A stretch of DNA of 64,000 nucleotides, from assembly GCF_000218685.1 (NCBI RefSeq), contig NW_006763295.1:2740882-2804881 (forward strand), in the 5' to 3' direction. This DNA comes from Serpula lacrymans var. lacrymans S7.9 (taxonomy: Eukaryota; Basidiomycota; Agaricomycetes; Boletales; Serpulaceae). The notes under the pieces are model-generated. The model was not told where the DNA came from, made no database searches, and saw only the letters and a list, made by a program, of their open reading frames with translations. Positions 1 through 11,891 of the stretch are shown one piece after another; the first letter of the stretch is position 1; the number at the start of each line of letters is the position of its first letter. Both the position numbers and the translations under genes were made by a program.

Positions 1-3000
1 GTCCTTCAGATATGGTTCTAATCTGTCACGGCATTTCTGATTATGATCCTACAAACACGCAACTATAGTCAAGGCGGTGATAACAAATCGATACGAAAGG
101 CGCTTACTTTAAGCCACTGTTTCTCCTCCTTGGTGAGCATGTTGTCTTTCACCATTCTTGTCTGAATGGGAACACACGTCAAACGTTCAAAGCCTAGCCA
201 GATGTCACCGTTGAATTCTCCTTTGGTCTAACACAAATGAATGAGCATTTAGTGTCTTCCGATCAACCTTGGAAATACGTACCTTGACACGCCTAACGGC
301 GAGAGCGGATTCAATGCGCATTCCCCACTTCCCTTCAAGGTCTACAGAGTTTCCGACAATAAGCGGAAGTTAAAAGGTTTACAAAGAGATGTGACTTACA
401 AAAGCCGGGTTCATTAGTAATAACGTGGCCTGGGACAAGAGGCACGCTGCTAGAGAACCCGTGAGGACCCTCATGGACGTTCAAGAACGAGCCGAAACCA
501 TGTCCTGTCCCATGCTGCGCATCGATTGTGAGTAAGGAAAAGTTGCGATAGTAAGCAGCCTTCGTAACGTACGAGGTAATTCAATCCATCCTTCCATAGT
601 GCACGACGAGCCAATACATCTAGCTGAGCCCCAGTGGTTCCTTCGGGGAAAGTTGCACTATCTATAGCAATCTGGGGTGATTATTAGTCAAACGTCACTA
701 AGCACTGATATAAAAGGTATGTTGACGTACATGCCCCTGTAAAACTCGTGTGTATGCTTCGCACTGGTCTTGTGATGGTCGTCCAAAATGAACTGTGCGT
801 GTAGTGTCGCATGTCCCATCGCGGTATTGACCACCAGAATCGCTGATGGAAGTAGTTAATGAATTGAACGACATCCGTAGGATTGTGAGATGTGACTTAC
901 TTTAAATATGGGGTGTCACGATCGATCATCCGAGCAGTTGACTTCGAGGGTGAGTAATGGGGTAGAGCTTTTGGAGATGTGTCAACCGTTTGGAGGAGTC
1001 AATAGTAGATGGAAGCACCAACCCGCGTTAGGCCCACTAGCAGATATATTCTCATAGGCAAGTCCCCAATAGTGCTTGTTCTGTCTCCTGTATTCAGTCA
1101 GGCGCCAAGCAGCCTCATATTCGGTAATGTCATATCCTTGCTGGATTTTGTGCTCCAACCAGGCGAGCCATCGAACCTGAAGGAAACTTGGTTATTGTGA
1201 ATGTATGACGTAGATAGCAATATACTCACGTAGGCAGCACCATCACGTATATAAGCTCGCCTCATGCCCTCGAGTTCGATTTCGTTCTTGACTGCTTTCA
1301 TGCCATCAACCATAGATGGAGCAACAGTGTATCGAAAGTGCGTGAGCATCAACGAGATTGCGTAAGATGTTTCTGGGGAGATGAGTAGTTTGCCTTCGCC
1401 CCATTCTCTGCGACGGAGGAATGTCCATAAATCGTTGTATTCTTTCCTCTCGACCCCAAGAGCATTGAGATAGTCTTCAGTTTCATCCGTGACTTTAGAA
1501 GAATCGAGGAAGAGCACTACTTTCTTCATAGAAACAAAGAGGTACGAGCAAAAAAGAGGATTGAAAGGTATATCGGAGCCACGAAGGTTGAGCAAGTAGG
1601 CTACGAGTGGGCGTTAATTCATCCCATCCAACCATTTGTCGACGATAACACGTACCAATAGAAGACAAGGAGCTTATCAGTGTACCAACATGCATTTGCG
1701 CAGCGGTAGGCGGGTTCTTGGAATAAGATGGCACAGCGGCAGGCTGGGTCTGGATCCAATCACGTAGGGCAGTCACCTTTGCAGCAGCTTCACAGCCTAC
1801 CCACGGAGATCATGATTTATGTACGGAATGAAATATAGGCATTCGAGCTTACCGGTGAATTCAAGAGATTGAATGAATACAGGGTCCTTGGATCGTAGGG
1901 GCTTATCTTTCCAGACGAGATCCATAAAATTCTGAGGTGGATAAGCCAGTTTCGAATTCTTGCGATTAAGCTGCGAGCTCAGCCGCGTTGCTGTCTCATG
2001 CGATATCATGCGGGCATCTATTCCGATCTTCGAGTCTTTTACGCGGTCCTGTTACAAAGAAAGTTTATAAAGTGACGGTGAATGATTATTGAGAAGAACA
2101 TACAACGAGCCATTCAACCCAGTCCTTGGGACCATCAGGGGCTCCCGCAGGGATCAAATGCCAGTTGGAGTCGAGTTCTTCCCGAGCTTGTAGCCAGTAT
2201 CGTGAATCGGTGACCAGATAGGCCTGAGTCTTTGATATGATTGCTTGCCCGGCACTGCCTGTAAACCTACAGCGACTGTCTGAACATCGTATAGCTTTTT
2301 TAACCCGGTCGACTTACCCAGAAATCCATTCCCTACGTTTATCACTAGCAGCTACATACTCAGATTGATGGGCGTCCTCACTAGGCACAACACTATGCAC
2401 AAAGGATATATTAGGAAAAAGGTATAAGCTATGACAGGACTCACTAGTAATCAAGATCAGCTTTTAGCATCAGTTTTCTAACTTCCTCTAGCCTGGGGCT
2501 GGTGTTGACACGTTCTTTGATGGACTCGACATCGTTGATCTTACGGTCGAGGGCGGAACCGACCAACGTACTTGCAGAATCGTTGGCGTAAAAAGGAGGG
2601 CGTCTACTCGCACTAGACTTGGAAGAGTTACGAGAAAAGGACTGATAGAGTGGAGGCCGTGTTTCTGAATTCAATGACTCTGCTCTATCCATCATCTCGA
2701 GCTGCCTCTCTTTGGCTTTCCCCAGTCCCCAACCGTAGCCCCATTTCGATGACTTCTTCGACTCGCTGCGCTCTAAGCTTGGCGGAGTAATATTTTGTGG
2801 TGCAATCTTTGAACGACTTTGGTTGGGTAGGGAGGGTACATCGTATACTTCAGAGTCAGAGTCAAAGGTCAGTTTCTCTGCATCGGAAGCCAGTGTCTGT
2901 GTGGGAGAGTAAGATCCGGTGCGCACGAGCTTTGCAGAACGATGAGAGTGCGAAGATCGAGCATCAGAACGTGGAGAGTTAGCATCCGAGAGTTGAGAGT

Positions 3001-3166
3001 TAGTTCCGGAGCGTTGGGAACGGGATTGTGAGCGCTGAGAAGATGAGTCTGACTTTTCAGAGTATGAACGGTAGATGGGCTCTGCCTGCTTTCGCGACGA
3101 CTTGGAGAAAGGAAAGCACAGCGGTGGAGGGGGTGGAGGGGGAGGAGGCGGCGGAGGGGGAGGCAT
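1..3166 (-). CDS. Aminopeptidase P (Xaa-Pro aminopeptidase, creatinase fold), C-terminus cut by window edge
   Basis: A metallopeptidase that removes an N-terminal residue preceding proline. It reads on the minus strand through many short introns. Exon 1 (2445-3166) opens at an ATG and carries about 220 residues of Ser-rich, charged sequence that starts with fourteen prolines; it then enters the family's N-terminal domain (LEEVRKLM, then [19 protein letters not shown] in the next exon near 2320-2392). Further exons give [14 protein letters not shown] near 1560-1600 and [20 protein letters not shown] near 1240-1300. The metal-binding and catalytic block lies near 415-535: [19 protein letters not shown] followed by [19 protein letters not shown] lies near 180-215. 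The last coding bases at 1-48 ([16 protein letters not shown]) show that only a few residues are missing. The catalytic domain looks complete and functional. The N-terminal extension is not usual for this enzyme; whether translation begins at 3166 or at a later ATG cannot be settled here. Confidence 0.9.
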
Positions 3167-5940
3167 GATCGTTAGAGATGGCGGAAGGCAAGAGCTAGCA
3201 GTCCTTCGCTGGCTGCCTTTGATGTCAAGTTTAGAGCCGACTCACACGAGGCAAAACGGTGACCTGGCCTGCTGTATATGCAACGAAAAGATTTCGCATC
3301 CGTGTCGCCTGACATGCCTAATTGCGGAAATCGTGAGAATCAATTATGTAAGCCCATAGCACTCCTGCGAGTTTCAAAACACCCGGGCACACCATCCTGA
3401 AGGTCATCGTTTTAGATAGCCGGTCGGCCCTCGGTCCTGACGGTCTATTAGAAGACGTGGAGAAACCTTTTACCAACTGATTGCATTCGGTTGGAAGGCT
3501 GACTGTGGACTTGCACATGCCACTAATGTACTGCGACGTGTCCTTTGGGCTGCCCTAGACACCAACAGGCCTAAAATTACACACAATGAAATCAGCTGCA
3601 AGTTCTAGCTAAGCGGTCGAACTACTTAACTCGTCTCGACATTCCGCAATCCGAAGGGAATCTTCATAACCCCACAAGTCCGTGTAATGCGGGTCAACAT
3701 TTGGTCCATTAGGACTGGGGTAAGTTCCCTCGACTCTGGTGTTAAGTAGGATTTTGTGAATAAGTATCTGACAGTCCTGTCAATCTGCAGGGTTCATCAA
3801 ACTAGCCGGACCGCGAAGCTACATATCCTATACCAACATGGCTGTTGAAGTACCACAATCAAAGGACCCACTCATGAGAAGATCCGATATGAAAGACACG
3901 CTGAAGGAAGAAGATTATTATTACGCTGGAAGATAAATAAAGCAGTGTTTACATTGGGTTTGTCGTGGAGTTCCATTTTATGCAGACCCAATATAGTGAA
4001 CTGCGGCCAGCTTCGGAATGAAAAACCCTTGGCTGTTGTATAGGGAGCTCCGAGAGTAACCGATACTCACAGGTCATAAGATGAGAGTGAAATTGAAAGT
4101 AGTCTTAGGTGGAGGTGACGGCAGAGATATTACGAGGCCAGCCAGAATTATCAAAACGTCATGCGACTGGAAACCTATATACTGCCAGTGGATAGACATA
4201 ATCGCCTTGCAATCTAGCATCATATATGCGCATATTCTGCTCGAGGGGGCCGAATTTCATGACAGGTCGAGATGTATCCGCGTTGTTAGTGAGGCTTCTT
4301 GATTAAGTGACATAGAAAAGTTTTTGACAATGCGTAAGTTATTCTGAAATGCCAACGCTGTACAGATGGAGTACATTTACCTGTTAAGAACGATTCCAAG
4401 GAAACAACGAGGCATCGTACTATTCCCATGGGTGTTCATACTGTTATACGCCACCTATATATGGGCTGTCCTTGGAATCCAAGGATATGAACTGCAGAGA
4501 ACATATCTACCCTCCACCTTGACCTTGGCACCACCATGTACAGCCCACATCACCCCCGATACGGCTGAAATAACAGTCTACTCAGTGGGTACAAGCTGAC
4601 AATATGCCCGTACTGCATGGGTTACGGGGTTATTGTCTGTTCAAGTCGAACTGCATTTGAGTTATCAGATTGGGCTTTGAATATAGATAGAACAATAACA
4701 AGGGAAAGCTCAACAGTTGTGACTCACGAGTGCCAGTGTAAGCATACAGATGTTTAAAGGAATATCATGATGAGGGCAGACGGAACAAGCGTGGTCGGCT
4801 CAGCAGCTATGTTGCAGTCTGTTTCACCGACATTCAAGGTCATGAATGACGGCCGATTGAGGACAACATAACCCCTAACCTAGGCGCACAATGCTCCCGA
4901 GCCTGTACCTGAATGGTATCGTTTCTTGTGGTGCGGCCAGAAGTTGAACATCTATGCTTTCCGAGTCCTCGAGACGATACGAGAACGTTTGATACCCCAG
5001 ATGGGGCCCCAGTTACACAAGAACATTCGTTTTTGGATCACGAAGTGGGGTAATATGGGGAACTTGCTTCTCTACCTTGAAAAAACCGCATGTGAAGTGT
5101 GGTAGGGCATTCCCAGTTATTCCTGGACCAAAGTAACGCAGGAAAGGCATCAAGGCAATCAGCGCTGGTCGATGTGAGTGGAAAGTAATGGCCTGTTTCA
5201 GTGTTCACCGAGCCTTGCTTATCGTAATCTCTCCGAGGAGTCCAATCCCGACTGGCCATAATTCAGTTCTAAGATGGCCTCTGAACTCAAGAGGAGAAAA
5301 TCCGGAGAAAATACACGCCCTGCGAACTTTCCATTCTTACGCCACCAACCAGCGGTCACTATACTAAGCCACTTAAGCGACTTAGTACTAAGTTCGAAAA
5401 AAATAGCCTCTTCGTCCGAGTCAAATGATCAACCTTCTTCTCCAACAACTTGGATTTCACACAGATAAACACTCGCCTGCGTGTTACAGATAATCTTGCG
5501 AGTAGCTTGAATACCGTCACCATGCAGCGCAACCTCGCATTCATGATGGCGGCCATTCCGTGCATTGTGGATACGTTCGGTAAGATAGCCTGGGTAATTT
5601 CGGTGCAGTAAAGATGGTTCTTCTTCTTCTTAGCACTGGCTGAATAGTTCCGGAATGGTTCGGTATATCTTCGTTGCAACTGGGCTGGATCTATTCGGCC
5701 CGTCTGTTGCCTCTCCGAGAAGAAAAAATCATCCTGGTTTCTCATGTTTCAACTAATTCTTGTCCTGGTACCGCTATCCTTTCTTTTCGTACCTTATTCT
5801 CATCAGAATGGGTAAACCTCTCTGCAGAATTGCGCTCCACGATATCCCGAAAAGATTCGGGTTCAGTGTCGGGTCTTAAAGCAGTCCTTCACTATTTATC
5901 ATTCTCTATTCGACGCCCTCATCCACCTTTCAACGAAAAC
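3167..5940. other. Intergenic, no gene recognised
   Basis: Divergent intergenic space between the aminopeptidase P start (minus strand) and the first sugar transporter (plus strand). It should hold both promoters. Short open frames are present (for example 4366-4599, with one hydrophobic stretch), but none has splice-linked partners, a recognisable motif or coding-like composition. No tRNA and no repeat with a second copy in the window was seen. The stretch just before 5941 is pyrimidine-rich, as is common ahead of fungal start codons. Confidence 0.6.
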
Positions 5941-8928
5941 ATGGGTGCTGGACCCGCTGTAGTTTCGAGTGGCACTACTGCCTATACTCATCTTCTCGAC
6001 CCGAAACCATGGTTCAAGAATACGCGTATGTGATCTCAACACTTTGCCATACGCCATTTTTTTACGGGCCCTCCCATCTTTCAGGTGTTCTCATATTGAA
6101 CTTTTGGATCGTGCTAATGCAAGTAGTCTTGACGAAAACAAACAAATTCATTTAATGTTGCAATGTTGCAGGTTGATAACGTCTACGACTAACGGTTATG
6201 ATGGTGAGTCATGACGAGTAACCGTCAGGTTGTAACTTAACTTTGAATAGGTAGTATGATGAGTGCGTAAGATCCCAGGTGTGCTTTACTACCGTCTGAT
6301 CCTGTGACAGATGGTTTGCAGTCATTAACACAATGGAATGTTGCATTTGGCTATCCTAACGGAAGCAAAGTACGTGATAAACTCGTCGTAGTCTTCCCTC
6401 AGCTAATAATCCTTAACAGTTGGGATTACTGAACGCAATACAAGTAGGCAATTTGATAATTCTACCACAGTTTTGGTTAAATTTTTGCCTTGGTCTAGAA
6501 CATCGGTTCTCTGTGTGGTTATCCATTTGCACCATACATGGCTGATGTCATGGGGCGAAGATACTCAATAATATTTGGCGCGAGCTTGATGATTGCTGCC
6601 ACTGTCATTCAAACTGCCAGCCAGTCAGTGCAGATGTTTATTGGCGCACGGTAATAACCTTGTCAGGTTATACGCCATTATTACTTACATATTGTCAGTT
6701 GGCTGATTGGATTTGGGTTGACGTTTGCTGCAACTGCTGCTCCTTTGCTTGTGACTGAGGTTGCGTATCCCTCCCACCGTGGTCAGGCGACATCCATGTA
6801 CAATACGCTTTGGTAAGTCAACTGTGGTTGCTTTTAATGAAATTCATCGACTGATATCAAGTTCAAACTTAGGTATCTTGGTAGTATCGTGTAAGTCCCA
6901 GAAAAACTTCCACCTGTCTTTACTTCTAAACCAGTGGCCGATAAAACAGCGCGGCTTGGACTGTGAGTGTTTACAAAGCATTTCAAAGGTTTCACTGATA
7001 TCCTTGATATAGACATATGGAACTTTCACCGTTCCTAACAGTTGGGCTTGGAGAATCCCATCTGCACTCCAAGGTTTGCCCTCGGTCATCCAGGTCTGCT
7101 TGATCTGGTTCGTTCCCGAATCTCCTCGTTGGCTCGTTAGCAAGGGAAAGTGAGTTTTCACGCGAAATAGCGGCTGATATAATCACTGAACTTGTTCGGG
7201 AAAGGGAGGACAAGGCACTCCAGACTTTGGCATATTATCACGCCAATGGCAATGAGTGAGTCTGATCGTAGATCGTCCACATTGTAAGGAGCTGACTCTC
7301 CATTCAGGAAAGACCCTTTGGTCGAGTATGAATTTGAAGAGATTAAAGCAGCTATTCGTTTCGATCGTGAAGTCGCTGCTAATGTTGGTTGGATGAGTTT
7401 GATCAAGAACCCTGGAAACAGGAAACGTATGCGTATCATCATCGCTTTGGCTGTTTTCTCGCAGTGGTCTGGCAATGGCTTGGTGTGAGTACTGTGGCTG
7501 TCTGAAACTCTTATTCTTTACTGATAATATCGATCATGTAGGTCTTACTGTATGCTTGGTTCATGTTTTAAATTTTACGTGTACTCATTAAGCTTTCTCC
7601 CGCTCCCCTAGACCTCAACAAGGTGTTCACGGATATTGGAAGTGAGTCAGGTTGTGAAATCTACCCTTGGAAGTCGGACTGATAATCCTTCTGTCTAGTC
7701 ACTGATCCTACCACTCAATTGTTAATTGTAAGCATTTAAAAAATCGGTGTACTAATTCCGAATATAACGCGTAACATAGAACGGTCTTTTGAACATCTTC
7801 AACTTCATCGTCGCCATTGGAGCAGGTTTTTGCTGTGACAGAGCTGGAAGACGACCGCTGTTCTTGGCATCATGCATTGGTAAGTGACATCACCCCTTTT
7901 CCCCAGGGTATCTGCTAAGCCGTATATAAGGTATGATCGTGTTTTGGACTTGCCAAACCATCTGCTTCTCTATCGACCAGCAGACTGGCAGTTTAGTTGC
8001 GGGTCATGCGGTCATTGTATTCATTTGTAAGCCATAAGAACAATACTTCACTGGACTCACATTAATCATCATGTATGCAGTCCTGTTTTATGGGTTTTGT
8101 AAGTTTACTACCGTTCTCAGTTTCATCTTTGACTGACAAGTAACTTTGACAGACGATGTTCGTAGGGTATTCGTTCATTCAAGCAAATTGTATTAATTTG
8201 ATTATGTTCTAGCTTGCCTTCACTCCCCTGATTGTATCGTACGTATCTGAATCTCTTGAAGGAGAGACATTGGCTGACGAGACACTGCATAGTTACACGG
8301 TTGAAATTCTGCCCTTCGCCTTACGTGCGAAAGGATTCATTGTGTTCAACTTCATCTTGTCGTTGTCACTTATTTTCAACCAGTCAGTCACTGTTTTACT
8401 GTGTTAAAGGGTATTTCTCTTATGGTTTTTGCCCCAGATACGTGAACCCTATCGCTCTTGAGGCGTGAGTACCTTTGTATCATTATTAGAGCTACGCTAA
8501 ATGACATGAATTACTTAGCTTGCAATGGAAATACTATGTAAGTTTGGCATGACATGGGGTATTTTCCTCGGCACTAAACGTCTTTAGCTGGTTTACCTTT
8601 TCTGGCAATGTTTCGAGCTCGTCTTTGTCTACATCTACATTGTGGAGACCAAGAATGTAAGCTTCCGAAGCACTTCACAGCTGAAAGAAACATACTAATG
8701 CGACAACAGCGAACTTTGGAAGAAACGGCCGCGTGAGTATATTTCATTTACTTATGCTTTTCCTCCTCATGGTTTCCTCTTACGTTCTACAGTCTTTTCG
8801 ATGGCGACGATGGCTTAGCCCAGATTTCCGAGAGAGCTGCAGTGAATGCCGGCATCGCCCATCACGCGGATGAACGTATGGAGGAGAAGGAAAGCAAATC
8901 GGAGTCCATCGAAGTTGTTTCCAACTGA
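5941..8928 (+). CDS. MFS sugar transporter 1 (hexose/lactose-permease type)
   Basis: A 12-helix plasma-membrane sugar:proton symporter of the major facilitator superfamily, sugar porter family. About twenty short exons are linked by 50-70 bp introns. The N-terminus MGAGPAVVSSGTTAY starts at the ATG at 5941. Then come FWIVLMLITSTTNGYDG (helix 1), the loop 2-3 signature ADVMGRRYSIIFGA (about 6538-6580), IGFGLTFAATAAPLLVTE, PESPRWLVSKG (about 7110-7145), the central loop KDPLVEYEFEEIKAAI, the second-half signature CDRAGRRPLF (about 7838), and the C-terminal PFALRAKGF...NQYVNPIALEAL and VETKNRTLEETAALFDG. The stop is at 8926-8928. Intron 2 appears to use a GC donor (GCAAGT at 6119), because only this keeps the frame into LITSTTNG. 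A relic and a second full paralogue follow in tandem. The transported sugar cannot be told from sequence. No disabling change was seen. Confidence 0.9.
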
Positions 8929-9837
8929 TTGACCCACCTGATATGGCTGTGGACTAAGAGATATATGGACATATTTTAGTTGCGTTCTATTCCTCTAAGT
9001 GTATATGAATGAATTATCGATGAACAAGTATTAGAGGGAAAATATAATGCTCAGAGTGTGTGGCACCTGCAAAGTTCAAACGATGTGATTTTCTAGATAT
9101 TCGTTGGGAATTTTGAATACCTTTTATTCTGACAAATTACTTAGAACCAGCAGTGGCGATGAATGCGTAAGTTGCCGAATACTTCATGGCGTTTTTATTT
9201 ATTTACATAATCTAGTTTTTGTTATTTTTTGTTCTCCGTCTTTTCCGTTCTCCGTCTTTTCGTCAATCAGTAAGCACTGACCATGATCATCGCGGTGATA
9301 CGAAGTTGGTACCAGTATGGATGTTCGGTACTAGTAGCGTTCATGCACTGGCACAGGCCCGATCATTTCACTATAAAAATCTACTACCTTTTCGACACCG
9401 GCTCACCTATCCGGACAATGATCTCCTCGGTCTACACCTTCTGCTATGCTAAGAAGTTTGTCAAAACCCCAACATGAATGGATCACATGTTTAGTCGCGG
9501 TTCAGGGGAAGACTATCTTTATCGTCCACAATATGTACCGACACCTGTGCAGGTCATCTGTTACTGACGTTCGTACCTTGGGTGCTCGGTGTGCCATAGA
9601 TCGCTTTCTGGAGACCCGCTCTCCCCGCTGCTGCCTGTCTCTTCAGCCAAGAGCGTCCTAAGGTGGAAGGCGAATAGGATGTTTATGCTTATTTTGAAGA
9701 CGCCTTCAGTTAGCCTGCATCCTTTAGGCTATTTATTCTATCATGTATCATCTTGCTCAACTTTTGGATCTTCATGCTGTGCGGTTTTGATAGATCTAGA
9801 ATAACAGCGCCGACTGCTTTCTCACATTTATCTTTTA
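8929..9837. other. Intergenic, no gene recognised
   Basis: This is the 3' flank of transporter 1 and the upstream part of the relic copy. Overlapping short open frames at 9219-9660 have no recognisable domain. If the relic once had a first exon (MG..., as in its two neighbours) it should lie here, but I could not find it. Confidence 0.5.
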
Positions 9838-10813
9838 GGTTGATAACTTTAACTTCCTCTACGAATGGATACTAGTATGATGGTCAGTGTTTCATTTCCT
9901 GTGACTTGGTTGTTGACCTGGCAATCAAAGGAAGCATGATGAGTAATTCAACAGGTCAAATGATAGTCTGGTCGCGATTGGCAGACGGATTACAATATTT
10001 GGCTCGATGAAAGTCGCATTTAATCACCCGACGGGCGGAAAAGTGAGTCAAGATAACCGACCTCAACCTCAACCTCGACCTCATATATCTCTTGAAAGTT
10101 GGGGTTACTTAACGCTATACAAGTAAGGTTCTATTGACACATTGTGTTAATCAATCACATGCATGAGTAAGTAGCACGTCCTTCAGCAAGTCGTGGGTGA
10201 TTAAAACCTGATAAATCAAGACCCACAAGTCGATTATCAATTTTTGGGAATTAAGGCTGCTTTCGATCGCGAAGTCACAGATAATGTTGGTTGGACAGGC
10301 CTCTTCAGAATTCCTGGAGTTAGAAACGTATGTGGATCATTATCGGTTTTTAGCTTCACTGTATCGATAGAAATTACTCAATTTTAATCAGTGAGTAAGA
10401 GGAAACGCAGACAGGAGTGCCTGCTCAACTAACGTAATCAGGTATTTCAACCCAATTGCTCTCACAGTGTGAGTACCCAGTACAAATTGTTCATTAACAA
10501 ATCTCGTTAGTACTCGATACGGTTTTGGATGGAAGTACGTGAGTCAGGAAATTTCATCAGTTAAGGCAACAAATCTGGAGACAAAAATGTGAGACCTGTT
10601 TTAATCTTACAAATGTTGTCTCAGCGTAATCATTATCAGCGTATATGTGAAACAACAGTGAGCCCACATCCTGCATGGGTAGTCTATCATATAGGATATT
10701 TGATGGCGACGACTGTTGCCCAGATTACTGAGAAGGCCGTGGTGAACGCGGGTATGGGTACGGCGATTCAAGCCGACGAAGAGAAGGAACTCGAAAGGAA
10801 CTCCAAAGAATGA
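9838..10813 (+). pseudogene. Relic of a third MFS sugar transporter
   Basis: Pieces of the same transporter family appear in order but with most of the gene missing. They are a helix 1 exon after TTTTAG near 9838 (LIT...SSTNGY), a FNHPTGGK piece near 10020, a central-loop exon near 10220-10330 (QDPQVDYQFLGIKAAFDREVTDNVGWTG), a NPIAL piece near 10450, and a C-terminal exon (TTVAQITEKAVVNAGM) ending at 10813. The membrane segments between helix 1 and the central loop and the whole second half are absent, and no start exon was found, so it cannot encode a transporter. It sits between two complete paralogues of about 3 kb each, which suggests tandem duplication followed by decay. The last exon is the best preserved part. 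Confidence 0.8.
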
Positions 10814-11891
10814 GAGCATTCCCAGAGTTTCCGCTTGAGACTTTTGATACTAAAAATCAATTTCTTTCATTGCGTATGCTCATATAGCATTTTACAGTTT
10901 CGCCGTGTACTAAATGTATCGATGCTATGGATGACTCGTCCCGATCAGAAGTACACTCCTTCTGCTGAAATGTAGATCCAGGAAGATGGCTGCCGGGGGT
11001 GAAGTATCATATATGGGTTGCGATGAAAAATTGTCAACACTGGATTGGCTTGACTCGGATGGCGGTTTTTTCTCTTCAAGTTACACCGGCGTCGGTTGCA
11101 TGCGATGCTAAGGGCACAGGTTGATCGATGGCGATATCTTTATATCCCCGGGACATGTCATTAGACATTCCATTTTATGTTAGATATAATACCCTCTTTA
11201 CAGATATTCAGCCTACATTTACCTGCAAAAGCCAACACAGTCCACTGCGCTGGTCCATTCTTTCCTACATGTCCTGATTAGGTAATACCGCCAGCGCTCC
11301 TCGTCTCCGCGACGATAGCATATCAGCCACATTTTTCACTTGAACTCCGTTGAAATGGGTCATGCTTGTCTTTCTACGCTCCTGAAATGTCAGCGCTTCT
11401 TCATTTGAGGCTATCACGTCCTCCTCGATTTATTCTTTTTCTTATCTAGGAGAAATGAGAAAGGGCGATATTCTTATATCCAATGGTCACCTGTTATTTT
11501 CGGGAACACTCTTGTTTTTGTCGGCGTATCTGACCCTCGTGACCTGACGATATATACACCACCGTCTACGAACCCGAGGCATCAGTTTAGATATGGTCCA
11601 ATATGACCTGATACTTCTTTGCTCGTGACTATCATTTGGCCAGACTGGTATGGATACGGATTCCCGGTCAGGAAGACTGCTCACTGCTCGCTTTCCATAG
11701 GCACAACTAATCACCGTCTCCAAACTTACGAAATGGAACCTTTCACACAACTTAGCGGTAAAACTCTTTTCAGGCAGCTCCTCATGGGGTAGCCAATTTC
11801 GCCGACGACAGTGGTAGTTCATGGCACTATAAACAAGGCCCCATTGCATCGAAGACACCTTTGGCTGCACCCTCCCCATTTTTTCTCGAAA
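10814..11891. other. Intergenic, upstream region of transporter 2
   Basis: About 1.1 kb between the relic and the next transporter start. It contains the expected promoter and 5' leader of the downstream gene. No gene, RNA or repeat was recognised; the minus-strand frame at 11487-11879 shows no domain. Confidence 0.5.

Noticed and set aside
4366..4599. Small membrane-like ORF
   Set aside because: Single hydrophobic stretch, no splice partner or conservation signal visible; chance ORF is likely.
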